DNA of 64,000 nt from WTFY01 sp026713925 (GCA_963662355.1 OY759361.1:1550001-1614000), one strand, 5' to 3'; shown: positions 1-10,819, counted from the stretch's first letter. The notes: generated from the letters alone by a model not told the origin. Made by a program: numbers and translations.

Positions 1-124
1 TTTTCATACAAGGTAGGGTAAAATAGCTGTAGGAAAGCCAACAGCTTAGGATAGTGTTTGCTCGCAGCTGTCATTATTGATAGCGTTCTGGTTCGAAATA
101 TAATCCATTTTATACTTTTATCAT

Positions 125-201
125 GCGCCCGTAGCTCAGCTGGATAGAGTACCTGGCTTCGAACCAGGTGGTCGGGAGTTCAAGTCTCTCCGGGCGCGCC
201 A
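125..201 (+). tRNA. tRNA-Arg (anticodon UCG)
   Basis: The sequence folds as a complete tRNA. The acceptor strands GCGCCCG and CGGGCGC pair, followed by discriminator G and an encoded CCA. The anticodon stem CCTGG/CCAGG closes the loop CTTCGAA, giving anticodon TCG, which reads CGA (Arg). The T arm has GTTCAAG-type loop bases. The gene lies 15 bp from the end of a truncated integrase gene, the usual layout where an element has integrated at a tRNA 3' end. Confidence 0.95.
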
Positions 202-216
202 GTATCTCATTTATAA

Positions 217-465
217 TCAATGAGTTATGAAATCACCCCGTGATTCCCTTTCTTCCTTTTGAGCCGACTGTGCCAAATTTGTGCCAGTCAGGTGGCTTTG
301 TGAGAGGTTGTCCGCATATTCCGCCAGGTGTTCAACGGACAAATGGGCATACCGCAAGACCATTGCACAGTCTGACCAGCCTCCCAGTTCCTGCAGCACC
401 TGCAAAGGCGTTCCCTGCTGGACGTGCAAGCTGGCCCACGTGTGTCGCAGGTCGTGCAGCTTCAC
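217..465 (-). pseudogene. C-terminal fragment of a tyrosine recombinase (phage-type integrase)
   Basis: This encodes about 80 residues matching only the C-terminal catalytic part of a tyrosine recombinase. Visible are the HDLRHTWAS box with the second catalytic Arg, a GGW at the His/Trp position, and RYAHLSVEHL holding the nucleophilic Tyr, followed by a charged tail. Intact integrases of this family are usually 320-420 residues, so the core-binding and N-terminal catalytic parts are missing. Reading further upstream in the same frame gives no recognisable integrase sequence. The gene points at the tRNA-Arg and ends 15 bp from it. I read it as the decayed integrase of an element that used this tRNA. 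It is very unlikely to be active. Confidence 0.85.
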
Positions 466-722
466 GTGCAGGAGTGTGCCATGCGAAGTCCTGTGAAGGG
501 TCCCACAGCGTCTCCGTTTGCGTTTTGCAATTTGGCGTATGCCTGTTTCGCGGTGCCGGCAAACTGCGGCATCACGGCCAATGCAAGGATGACGAGCAGT
601 GCGGATACTGCGCGGTATCGAATGTCATATCTTTCCCCTTATCAATCTACGAAGATCGGTGATGATGGAAAGGCGATTCTAACACCGGGATTGATGATTA
701 CGAAAACGGAGCCCGAAGGCAT
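466..722. other. Intergenic stretch with a possible decayed signal-peptide ORF
   Basis: No intact gene is supported. On the minus strand, positions 623 to 462 read as an open frame with a basic start, a hydrophobic run (SALLVILALAVMPQFAG) and an AKQAYA-like cleavage region. It has no ATG/GTG/TTG at its beginning. A purine-rich ribosome-site-like stretch and an ATG lie just upstream but in another frame, as if one base had been lost. It may be a frameshifted remnant of a small exported protein. It also contains the region from which the integrase N-terminal part is missing. Confidence 0.3.
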
Positions 723-2393
<1,671 letters not shown>

Positions 2394-2394
2394 A

Positions 2395-3867
2395 TCAGGC
2401 GACTTCGATCAATTCCACAGTTCCATCTTCACGCACCTCGGCCATGTGTCCACGCGGCTCCTCCATGAAGAACAGGCTCGCCAGACCGACCAGTGCGGAC
2501 AGTCCAATGATCATGAAGAACGCTTGATATCCGACGAATGAGAAGATCGTCAGGTAGCAGACCGCGCCGATGTTGCCGTACGCCCCTGTCATCCCCGCAA
2601 TCTGGCCGGTCAGGCGTCGCTTGATGAGTGGCACGACAGCAAATACCGCCCCCTCGCCGGCCTGCACGAAAAATGAGCACGCCATGGCCGTAATCACGGC
2701 GAGGACCAGCGGCCATGATGAATCCACTTGGGCAATAACAAAATAGCCCAGCGCGAGGCCTGCAATCAGGATTACCAGAGTCAGCTTGCGTCCGAAGTAA
2801 TCGCTGATGAGCCCACCCGCCGGGCGAGACATCAGGTTCATGAAGGCATAGGACGATGCCAACAAGCCGGCCTGCACCATGTTCAGGCCGAAGACGTCGC
2901 TGAAGAACAACGGCAGCATGGACACCACGGCCAGCTCCGAGCCGAAGGTTGCGAAATACAGGACGTTTAGCACAGCGACCTGCTTGAATTTGTATTGATG
3001 AATCTCCGGCACCGGAGCTTTGAACAGGTTCCTGTTGACGCGCCATGCCTGCCACGCGTCATAGAGGTAGCCAATGAAGAGGAAAAGGTAGAGGGTATTT
3101 TCGGCACTCACTGACAACAGGCCCACACCGCTCGGGGACAGTTTCCAGGTCAAAAGTGCCAATGCCAGAAAGATCGGCATCTTCATAACCAGCAGCATCA
3201 ATAAGTCACCCTTGCTGGTGACTTCGATGGCACCGAGGTTCTTGGGCCTGAAATACGTGGAGCCTTTCGGGGTGTCAGAGACACCCAGGTAGTAGAGCAC
3301 ACCAAAGAAGATGGACAGAACACCCGTCAGGGCGATGGCGTAACGCCAGCCTTCTTCGCCCCCGAAGGCCAATGCCAGGGCGGGCAGTGCCATGGCCGCC
3401 GCTGCGGAACCGAAGTTTCCCCAGCCTCCATAGATGCCCTCGGCGCGGCCAAGTTCGTTGGCCGGAAACCATTCACCAACCATGCGGATGCCGATCACGA
3501 AACCGGCCCCGATGAAACCGAGCATGAAACGTGCAACGGCGGCCTGGGTGAACGTATCTGCAAACGCAAAAAGGAAACACGGGACGCTGCACAGTACGAG
3601 GAGGACCGAATAGATCAGCCGCGGGCCGAACTTGTCGGTCAGCATGCCGATAAGAATCCGTGCCGGGATCGCCAGCGCGACATTCAGGATCAGCAGGGTG
3701 GACACTTCGGCCTTGGTCAGACCAAGCGTGTCCTTGATCGCGGACATCAGTGGCGCATGGTTGAACCAGACCACGAAGGTGACGAAAAATGCCATCCAGC
3801 TCATGTGCAGGACTTTCATCTTCCCGGAGAAAGAGAACAGGTTGAAACGACCGATGTTTGTAGCCAC
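2395..3867 (-). CDS. narK: Nitrate/nitrite transporter of the NNP (NarK) family
   Basis: This is a 490-residue major-facilitator protein with about 12 membrane segments. It carries the two glycine-rich nitrate signatures of the NNP family, GGWGNFGSA at 147-155 and GAYGNIGA in the C-terminal half, plus the N-terminal WFNHAPLM stretch in helix 1. It should bring nitrate, and perhaps nitrite, across the inner membrane for the reductases encoded upstream. The start is a GTG, chosen because an excellent AAGGAGG ribosome site lies 6 bases before it. It follows the iron-sulfur/anchor gene by 63 bp and is followed by the kinase gene after 1 bp, so the three are probably cotranscribed. An assimilatory role is inferred from context. 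NarK and NasA-type transporters cannot be split by motif alone. Confidence 0.95.
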   Translation of the reverse strand: MATNIGRFNLFSFSGKMKVLHMSWMAFFVTFVVWFNHAPLMSAIKDTLGLTKAEVSTLLILNVALAIPARILIGMLTDKFGPRLIYSVLLVLCSVPCFLFAFADTFTQAAVARFMLGFIGAGFVIGIRMVGEWFPANELGRAEGIYGGWGNFGSAAAAMALPALALAFGGEEGWRYAIALTGVLSIFFGVLYYLGVSDTPKGSTYFRPKNLGAIEVTSKGDLLMLLVMKMPIFLALALLTWKLSPSGVGLLSVSAENTLYLFLFIGYLYDAWQAWRVNRNLFKAPVPEIHQYKFKQVAVLNVLYFATFGSELAVVSMLPLFFSDVFGLNMVQAGLLASSYAFMNLMSRPAGGLISDYFGRKLTLVILIAGLALGYFVIAQVDSSWPLVLAVITAMACSFFVQAGEGAVFAVVPLIKRRLTGQIAGMTGAYGNIGAVCYLTIFSFVGYQAFFMIIGLSALVGLASLFFMEEPRGHMAEVREDGTVELIEVA

Positions 3868-3930
3868 AGTATGCCTCCTTGTTGTGGTGTGGGTTAGTGA
3901 ATCAATAAATTTGTTTTTAAAGACGTGGCT

Positions 3931-5649
3931 TCAGTGACTTGAAAGCGGCACGCCTACGGCCGGATTGGCGGCCAGGCCGATATCTCGAGCGTGCTGCTCG
4001 AAAGCCTTGTTCTTCCAGAAGAATGCACCCGGCATCGTCGTGGGGGTAACAACCACGTAAAACAGCGCGCGACCCGAGGCTGCAACAAGCAGGCTGAGCA
4101 TGGCTGCGAGCATCCACGGCAGTGGATGGGTGATGCCGGCCAGTCCCAGTACAACCACGAGCAGCAGGGCACTGGCCAGGAGCGCGTTCCTGAGGTAGTA
4201 GACACGGCCGAAGGTCGTTGTCTGAACATAGTGCGAAACCGCGCCTTCGTGCGATGCGCCGGCCATGTCACCCCGGTGCCCGATCAGGCCCAGCGATTCC
4301 AATGCCAGACCAGCGGTGATCGCAATCACCACGGGCAGGGATACTCCGGGAGTACTGGCAAGAGCCACCCAGCCGCCCAATGCCAACGACGTTCCGACAA
4401 AGGCGGTGGCAGTCTGCCAGTGGTTCCAGAACGGTCGAGCAGGAATCATGTAGCAGCGCACCATAAAATAAAGTGTTGCAATGCCCGCAGCAACTGCAAA
4501 CAGGCCCGACAGGAGCGCTGCACTGTCGTAGCCTCCCAGGTGGGTGAGGAAATACAGGCTGGTGGCTGCGCCGAACAAAGCACTCGCCAGCGCTTCGCGG
4601 CTCAGGTTCGAGTGGCGCAGGTTATTGAAACCACGGTAGAACTGCATTTTTTTGCCAAGATGCGCCGTCGAAGCCAGCATGCCGACGACTACGAGTGCGA
4701 GTGCAGCGAATGCGATCCAGCCCCCGGCCACCCCGGCGGCAAACGCGACTGCGAAGGTACCCACGCCGGCCTGCACTGCCAGAGTGAAGGCCACCAGCGG
4801 GTTTTCCCGCGATGACAGGCGCGCGAGATTCCAGCTTTTTCGTACTCCCTGTTTGGGATCGATGACCGATTGAAACGAGCGATCATCGCGCTTGCGGTAC
4901 TTGACGGGTTCCGAGTCCGGTCGTGTGACTTCAAGTGGCGCCTGTTTGACTTGCTGGAAACGGATATTCGGATTCGTGATCCCAGGGTCAGGAAACCCGG
5001 GGATGCTTACATCGACTTGCTCGCGGCCCCTCGGCACGTTCTCGACCACGCCAAAATCCAGGGCGTTGCCCACGCAGGCGGACACGCAAGCCGGTTTCAA
5101 GCCGACCTCCAGTCGATCCACGCACATGTTGCACTTCTCGACCTGGCCTGCCATCGGATCAAGTTGCGGGGCATTGTACGGACAGACCCAGGTGCAGTAG
5201 CCGCAGCCGAAGCAGATGTCAGGATCCTGAATCACGGCACCATATTCAGGGTGTTTGGTATAGGCCCGCGTTGGACAGCCCTTCAGGCAGACAGGGTCGT
5301 CGCAGTGGTTACAGGCCATCGAGAGGTTGATGCGCGTGTAGTCGGGATAGGTTCCCCCTTCCACGTAACCCACCGATCGAAAGCTCAAGTGTGCCGGCAG
5401 GTCATTTTTCTCGCTGCATGCCGCCTCGCACGCGTGACAGCCAATGCAGTTGTCCGCGGTGAAGTGGAATGCATGCTGCTGGGTGCGGTTTGGGTTGTCA
5501 CCGATGCCGGCATCGCCATTGATGTGGAGACTGACACCGCGCTCGCCATCTGCCAGCAGCTGGATCGGCTTGCCATAGCGGTTCAATTCCTTCGCAGGGG
5601 CATCCGAAAGCCTGGCGTAGTCCGGTTCGTCGGTACGTAACGGAATCAC
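3931..5649 (-). CDS. Fused four-cluster ferredoxin subunit and DmsC-like membrane anchor
   Basis: The 572-residue protein has two parts. Residues 60-200 hold sixteen cysteines in four [4Fe-4S] motifs (C68-71-74-78, C113-116-121-125, C146-149-152-156, C173-176-188-192), as in DmsB/NrfC-type electron carriers. Residues about 285-560 hold eight or so hydrophobic segments resembling DmsC quinol-oxidising anchors. The order is that of DmsB followed by DmsC, here in one chain. It starts with GTG, whose G is the last base of the nasA stop (TAGTG), so translation is coupled to nasA. I infer that it takes electrons from the quinone pool and passes them to NasA on the cytoplasmic side, in place of an NADH- or ferredoxin-dependent partner. 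There is no Tat signal on either subunit. Confidence 0.88.
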   Translation of the reverse strand: MIPLRTDEPDYARLSDAPAKELNRYGKPIQLLADGERGVSLHINGDAGIGDNPNRTQQHAFHFTADNCIGCHACEAACSEKNDLPAHLSFRSVGYVEGGTYPDYTRINLSMACNHCDDPVCLKGCPTRAYTKHPEYGAVIQDPDICFGCGYCTWVCPYNAPQLDPMAGQVEKCNMCVDRLEVGLKPACVSACVGNALDFGVVENVPRGREQVDVSIPGFPDPGITNPNIRFQQVKQAPLEVTRPDSEPVKYRKRDDRSFQSVIDPKQGVRKSWNLARLSSRENPLVAFTLAVQAGVGTFAVAFAAGVAGGWIAFAALALVVVGMLASTAHLGKKMQFYRGFNNLRHSNLSREALASALFGAATSLYFLTHLGGYDSAALLSGLFAVAAGIATLYFMVRCYMIPARPFWNHWQTATAFVGTSLALGGWVALASTPGVSLPVVIAITAGLALESLGLIGHRGDMAGASHEGAVSHYVQTTTFGRVYYLRNALLASALLLVVVLGLAGITHPLPWMLAAMLSLLVAASGRALFYVVVTPTTMPGAFFWKNKAFEQHARDIGLAANPAVGVPLSSH

Positions 5650-7832
5650 TAGAACGTCCTCAAGGCTGCGTTTTGCAGCGCGGCTTCATGTTGGTCGACA
5701 GACTCAATGCGCACCGCGCACTGCTTGAACGCCGGCTGTCTCGAATACGGATCTAGCAGGCCCAGGGTCAGCCGATTGACGCATTCGTGGAAGTGAAACG
5801 GGATGAATACCATGTCGTTCGGTACACGCTGGGTACACTGGACCATCACCACGGCATCGCCGCGGCGGGACACAAGCCGGGCATAGCCCATGTGGTCCAC
5901 GCCCAGTTCATCGGCTGCATCCGGGTTCATCTCCATGTACGGTGTCGGTGAAAACTTGTTGCAGTCACCGACCTTGCCGGTCTTGGTTCTGGTGTGGAAG
6001 TGTTCCACTACACGTCCACTGTTCAGCCAGAACGGGAAGTCTGCATCCGGGCGCTCGTTATTTTCGAGGTATGGCAACGAAAGCAACTTCGCCTTGCCGT
6101 CAGAAAATGCAAAAATCCCATCGGCATACAGGCGCGGCGCACCTTTCACCTCACCTTCCCGCATCGGCCACTGCAGGCCGCTTGCGCGCTCGATCCTGTC
6201 GTAGCTCATGCCTGAAATGTCGAGGTTCCTGGCCCGCCCCTTGGAGAGCTGCTTCATTTCCTCGAACGTGTCTTGCGGTGTCTCGGGCCAGTTCATGTTC
6301 GCTGCACTTTCCCAGCGTTTGGCGAGTGCCGTGAAAATCCAGTGGTCCGGTCTCGAGTCCGCGTAGGGCTCGGTGACCGGCCGCGTCAGGTTGACGCGAC
6401 GCTCGGTGTTGGTGAAGCAACCCTCCTTCTCGGCCCACACAGAAGCTGGCAGGAAGACATGGGCGTAATCCGCGGTCTCGATGTCCTCGTAGGCATCCTG
6501 TACGACACAGAAGTCGAGCTTTTGCATGGTTTTGCGGATACGCGGCGAATTCGGCATGGAGGTTAAAGGATTCGTGGCGATCACCCAGAGGGCCTTGATC
6601 TGGCCGGTTTCAATGGCAGGAAAAATGTCTGTTTGAAACAGGCCGCGCTGCTTCGGGAAGAACTCCGGATCAACGTTCCAGAACTTCCCGATTTCTTTGC
6701 GATGGGTCGGGTTCTCAAGTTGCCGATAACCAGGTAAGCCCGAACACGACGACCACTCGCGGGTGCCCATTGCATTGCATTGCCCAGTGATCGACAGGCT
6801 CGTGCCACCGGGTTTGCCGATATTCCCGGTAACGAGATTGAGATTGTTAATAGCGCAGACACCATCGGTACCGTGGGTCGACTGGTTGATGCCCATCGTC
6901 CAAATCGCCATGCCCGCATCGGCATTACCGTACAGGCGAGCCACGTGTCGAATGGTGTCCTCATCAATGCCGCAGATCTTCGCGGCCGTGGACGGGTCAT
7001 AGCGTGCAACAGCGGCTGCGAAGTCCTCGAATCCGTGCGTGTGTGCACGGATAAAGGACTCATCGTGCAGGCCATCTTCGAGAATGACGTGGCACAGGCT
7101 GTTTAGTAACACAAGGTCGGTGCCCGGAGTGACGGGCAGGTGGATATCCGCGAACTGTGCGAACATGGTGACACGCGGATCGACAACGATGACCGGAAAC
7201 CGACGCTTCTCAAGCGCCTCTTTCAGGCGCCAGTAAATAATCGGGTGCTGTTCCGGGAGGTTGGAACCGAACGCGAGCAGGCAGTGCGTGTGATCGAAGT
7301 CGGCATAGCATCCAGGGGGACCGTCTGCTCCGAACGAGCGCTTGTAACCTGACACGGCGGACGCCATGCAAAGGGTCGTGTTCCCGTCATAGTTGTTCGT
7401 GCCGATCACACCCCTTACCAGCTTTCCAAGCGTATAGAACTCCTCGGTCATGATCTGACCGGTGGAAACCACGGCCACGGCATCGCGCCCGTGATCGGCT
7501 TGAATTCGCTTGAACTCGCCGGCGACACGATCAAGTGCAGTGTTCCAGTCCGTACGCTGCCATTGTTCATAAATGCGGTTGCGCACTTTGGGTGAGCCGC
7601 CGCGACCGGGCGCTGCAAAAATCTGTGCCTGGGTCAGTCCCTTGATACAGAGCTTGCCACGATTAACATCGGCACCGCCGAGGCCACGTGCAGTGACCGG
7701 CTTGCCCTCACTATCCACACCGACCTCGACGGAGCAACCCACGGAGCAATATCCGCAGGTCGTGTACTTCCAGTCGACAACGCCCTTGTCGGCGATGCGG
7801 ATGGGGTTTTTGGTGCGGCGACCGAACAGCAT
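5649..7832 (-). CDS. nasA: Assimilatory nitrate reductase, molybdopterin catalytic subunit
   Basis: This is a molybdopterin oxidoreductase of about 727 residues that should reduce nitrate to nitrite with bis-MGD molybdenum. Near its N-terminus it binds one [4Fe-4S] through C26, C29, C33 and C62 (CGYCSVGC, then GKLCIKG). No twin-arginine signal is present, so it should work in the cytoplasm. It lacks the extra C-terminal BFD-type [2Fe-2S] domain seen in some NasA proteins. The chosen ATG lies 4 bp after the nirD stop. A longer reading from the ATG at 7901 would overlap nirD by 65 bp. The good ribosome site before that ATG coincides with conserved nirD codons (IEDDA) and may be chance. The next gene overlaps its stop by one base. 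Confidence 0.92.
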   Translation of the reverse strand: MLFGRRTKNPIRIADKGVVDWKYTTCGYCSVGCSVEVGVDSEGKPVTARGLGGADVNRGKLCIKGLTQAQIFAAPGRGGSPKVRNRIYEQWQRTDWNTALDRVAGEFKRIQADHGRDAVAVVSTGQIMTEEFYTLGKLVRGVIGTNNYDGNTTLCMASAVSGYKRSFGADGPPGCYADFDHTHCLLAFGSNLPEQHPIIYWRLKEALEKRRFPVIVVDPRVTMFAQFADIHLPVTPGTDLVLLNSLCHVILEDGLHDESFIRAHTHGFEDFAAAVARYDPSTAAKICGIDEDTIRHVARLYGNADAGMAIWTMGINQSTHGTDGVCAINNLNLVTGNIGKPGGTSLSITGQCNAMGTREWSSCSGLPGYRQLENPTHRKEIGKFWNVDPEFFPKQRGLFQTDIFPAIETGQIKALWVIATNPLTSMPNSPRIRKTMQKLDFCVVQDAYEDIETADYAHVFLPASVWAEKEGCFTNTERRVNLTRPVTEPYADSRPDHWIFTALAKRWESAANMNWPETPQDTFEEMKQLSKGRARNLDISGMSYDRIERASGLQWPMREGEVKGAPRLYADGIFAFSDGKAKLLSLPYLENNERPDADFPFWLNSGRVVEHFHTRTKTGKVGDCNKFSPTPYMEMNPDAADELGVDHMGYARLVSRRGDAVVMVQCTQRVPNDMVFIPFHFHECVNRLTLGLLDPYSRQPAFKQCAVRIESVDQHEAALQNAALRTF

Positions 7833-7836
7833 GTTC

Positions 7837-8178
7837 TTAATGGCGGACCTGGACTTGGCCCGCAATGACGCGAGCCGGGTACGTGCGGATTGAGACAGCA
7901 TCGTCCTCGATACACTGGCCCGTTTTCAGGTTGAAGTGTTGTTTATAGACAGGTGAGGCCACCACAAGCTGCCCCTTCAGGTCCCCGACAATTCCGCGTG
8001 AAAGCACGGGCGCGTTACTGAACGGATCGAAAGCATCGATCACGAAGATGTCGTCCGAGCGAGACACGCGAAACACCGCGACCTGGTCGTCACCTAGCAA
8101 CGCTCTTACACCCACATCGGGTATCAGCGCATCGAGTTCACAAACAGTGGTCCAAGGCATGGCTGGCATCCACTTCAT
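7837..8178 (-). CDS. nirD: Nitrite reductase (NADH) small subunit
   Basis: The 113-residue protein has the Rieske-like fold of NirD. The pattern runs from VAVFRV through IDAFDPFSNAPVLSRGIV to GQCIEDDAVSIRTYPARV. The cysteine/histidine pairs that bind [2Fe-2S] in true Rieske proteins are absent, as is normal for NirD. It should partner the siroheme subunit NirB in the six-electron reduction of nitrite to ammonium in the cytoplasm. Its ATG overlaps the nirB stop by four bases (ATGA), which indicates coupled translation. The nasA gene begins right after it or overlaps its end. Confidence 0.93.
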   Translation of the reverse strand: MKWMPAMPWTTVCELDALIPDVGVRALLGDDQVAVFRVSRSDDIFVIDAFDPFSNAPVLSRGIVGDLKGQLVVASPVYKQHFNLKTGQCIEDDAVSIRTYPARVIAGQVQVRH

Positions 8179-10715
8179 GCAACTTCCGAAGCCAGCGCCG
8201 GGCGCCGTTGGCTTCGTTCCCGAACGAACACCAGGGACTCGTCACCTTTTTCGCTGTTGACGAACGTGCGAAAGTGCTTGCGTTTCTCTTCGTCCTCAAC
8301 CACTGATTTCCACTCGCACTCGTAGGTATCCACGATGTGCGCCAATTCCGCTTCGAGGTCGGTTGCTAGTCCTAGCTTGTCGTCGATGATGACCGACTTC
8401 AGGTAGTCGAGACCACCTTCCAGGTTTTCCATCCACACCGAGGTCCGCTGCAAGCGGTCCGCGGTACGGATATAGAACATCAGAAATCGGTCGATGAATT
8501 TGATCAGCGTTTCATCGTCGAGACCCGTGGCAATCAGGTCCGCGTGCCGCGGGCGCATGCCGCCGTTTCCACACACGTACAGGTTCCAGCCGATCTCGGT
8601 GGCAATGACGCCGACATCCTTGCTTTGCGCCTCGGCACACTCACGCGTGCAGCCGGACACCGCGAATTTCAGCTTGTGCGGTGCTCGCAATCCCTTGTAG
8701 CGGTTCTCGATGTGAATGGCCATGCCGACACTGTCCAGCACACCGTAACGACACCACGCAGTACCGACGCAGGACTTCACCGTACGCACGGCCTTGCCGT
8801 AGGCATGGCCCGTCTCAAAACCGGCATCGATCAGTTCCTTCCAGATCATCGGCAACTCGTGAACCTGCGCACCAAACAGGTCAATGCGCTGGGCGCCGGT
8901 AATTTTCGTATACAGGTCATATTTTTTGGCGACCTGGCCCAATGCAATCAGCTTGTCCGGTGTGATCTCGCCCCCTGGCACACGCGGCACAATGGAATAC
9001 GTACCGTTTTTCTGCAGGTTTGCAAGGAAGTGGTCGTTGGTATCCTGCAGTGGTACATGGGACTTCTTCAGCACGTGGTCGTTCCAGCATGCAGCGAAGA
9101 TGGATGCGGCGGTCGGCTTGCAGATATCACAGCCATGGCCTGTGCCGTGCTTTTCGATGAGTTCCTCAAATGTCGTAATGCGATCTACGCGCACGAGGTG
9201 GTAAAGCTCCTGGCGCGTGTGCGCAAAATGCTCACAGATATCCGTGCTTATTTCGAGGCCGAGGTTTTCGAGTTCGGCATTCAGCACCTGCGTTACGAGT
9301 GGCGCACAGCCGCCGCAGCCGGAGCTAGCCTTTGTGCAGCTGCGAATGCCCGCAAGGGTAGTCGCGCCGTCGGCAACCGCACCTGTGATTGCAGCTTTTG
9401 ACACGTCGTGGCAGGAGCACAGCTGCGCTGTATCCGGGAGTGCCGCAACAGCCCCAGCAGGTATGCCACCGCCATCGCGTTGCGGCAGGATCAACGCGTC
9501 CGGGTGTTTCGGCAATGCCAGTTTATTGAGCATGGTTTGCTGCAGCATGCCGTAGTCGGCCGTATCGCCTACCAGCACGGCGCCGAGAAGTTTTTTGCCG
9601 GTCTTGTTGACGACGATGCGCTTGTAAATGTGATTGCGTTGATCGATGTAGGTATAGGTGTCAGCACCCTTTGTTCGAGCATGCGCATCACCCATGCTGC
9701 CAACGTCGATGCCAAGAAGCTTGAGCTTGGTGCTCATGTAGGCCCCGCGAAAAACCGCATCGGACTCTTTGGCTAGAACGCCAGCCGCCGTTTTGGCCAT
9801 TTCGTATCCAGGGGCGACCAGTCCGAATATTTGCCCCTCGTAGAGTGCACATTCGCCGATGGCAAGAATGCTCGGATCAGAGGTGGTACAGAATTCGTCA
9901 ATGACGATACCGCCACGTTCACCGATAACCAGGTCACATTCGCGTGCGAGCTCATCGCGCGGTCGGATGCCGGCCGAAAAGACCACCAGATCAGTTTCAA
10001 GCACTTCACCGTCGGCAAACTCCAACCGGTAACGAGCCGATTCTCCGGGCACGATCCGCTGCGTGTTTTTGCCGGTATGCACGGCAACACCCAGCGATTC
10101 GATCATGGCGCGCAGCATGGCGCCTCCTCCGTCGTCCAGCTGCGTGCTCATAAGTACGGGTGCGAACTCCACGACGTGGGTGGTGAGCCCCATGTTCTTC
10201 AGCGCATTTGCTGCTTCCAGGCCCAGCAGGCCACCACCGATCACAACACCAATTGTGGCATCGGTGCCGGATGCCTTGATCGCGTCCAGATCCTCAATCG
10301 TGCGGTAGACGTGGCAGTGGGGAAGGTCGTTTCCAGCGATGGGCGGGACGAATGGGTACGAGCCTGTCGCCATAACAAGAGCGTCATACTCAGTTGTACG
10401 CCCGCCACTGCAACGTACCGTCTTCGATGGGCGATCAATTTCCAGGACGCTCACACCCAGATGATACGTGGCAGGGGTACCTGCCGGTCCTGGCTCCAAG
10501 GCAAGATCCGTCGCGCTGCGGCCGTTGAAATACTCGCTCAAGTGGACGCGGTCGTACGCACCACGCGGCTCCTCTCCGAATACCGTGATTCTGATATCCG
10601 GGTTATCTGCGGCACGTTCCACGAAACGGTGGCTGACCATTCCGTTGCCGACCACCACGACGTGCGTGCTTTTATATGATTTTGTTTCCATGGCCGATGG
10701 AGTCGCAACTTCCAT
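8175..10715 (-). CDS. nirB: Nitrite reductase (NADH) large subunit
   Basis: The 846-residue enzyme has the full NirB layout. An N-terminal FAD/NAD(P)H domain shows VVVGNGMVSHRF and GVVIGGGLLGLEAA. A BFD-like [2Fe-2S] region follows (CSCHDVSKAAI, CTKASSGCGGC). C-terminal sulfite/nitrite reductase domains carry the siroheme/[4Fe-4S] cysteines in SCVGTAWC and GCTRECAEAQSKD. It reduces nitrite to ammonium with NADH in the cytoplasm. It is the first gene of the nitrate operon. The ATG at 10715 is used here. A second ATG at 10691 is possible, and neither has a clear ribosome site. The 104 bp upstream should hold the operon promoter, but I could not identify a sigma-54 site or a regulator operator. 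No siroheme synthase gene is in the window. Confidence 0.96.
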   Translation of the reverse strand: MEVATPSAMETKSYKSTHVVVVGNGMVSHRFVERAADNPDIRITVFGEEPRGAYDRVHLSEYFNGRSATDLALEPGPAGTPATYHLGVSVLEIDRPSKTVRCSGGRTTEYDALVMATGSYPFVPPIAGNDLPHCHVYRTIEDLDAIKASGTDATIGVVIGGGLLGLEAANALKNMGLTTHVVEFAPVLMSTQLDDGGGAMLRAMIESLGVAVHTGKNTQRIVPGESARYRLEFADGEVLETDLVVFSAGIRPRDELARECDLVIGERGGIVIDEFCTTSDPSILAIGECALYEGQIFGLVAPGYEMAKTAAGVLAKESDAVFRGAYMSTKLKLLGIDVGSMGDAHARTKGADTYTYIDQRNHIYKRIVVNKTGKKLLGAVLVGDTADYGMLQQTMLNKLALPKHPDALILPQRDGGGIPAGAVAALPDTAQLCSCHDVSKAAITGAVADGATTLAGIRSCTKASSGCGGCAPLVTQVLNAELENLGLEISTDICEHFAHTRQELYHLVRVDRITTFEELIEKHGTGHGCDICKPTAASIFAACWNDHVLKKSHVPLQDTNDHFLANLQKNGTYSIVPRVPGGEITPDKLIALGQVAKKYDLYTKITGAQRIDLFGAQVHELPMIWKELIDAGFETGHAYGKAVRTVKSCVGTAWCRYGVLDSVGMAIHIENRYKGLRAPHKLKFAVSGCTRECAEAQSKDVGVIATEIGWNLYVCGNGGMRPRHADLIATGLDDETLIKFIDRFLMFYIRTADRLQRTSVWMENLEGGLDYLKSVIIDDKLGLATDLEAELAHIVDTYECEWKSVVEDEEKRKHFRTFVNSEKGDESLVFVRERSQRRPALASEVA

Positions 10716-10819
10716 GCCATTGAATAAATTGCCGGAGAATCAGTGCGTTAACACATTTCGTAGATGCGGGGTGATACACAGCAGTTCAGCCACGCACCGC
10801 GCTGGCGCACCCAGTGGTC

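Noticed and set aside
9831..10679. Long plus-strand open frame opposite nirB
   Set aside because: It mirrors the codons of a well-supported nirB gene in GC-rich DNA, where antisense frames stay open by chance.
10716..10819. A sigma-54 promoter ahead of nirB
   Set aside because: A TGGC was found, but the GC dinucleotide needed ten bases after the GG is not at the right spacing.
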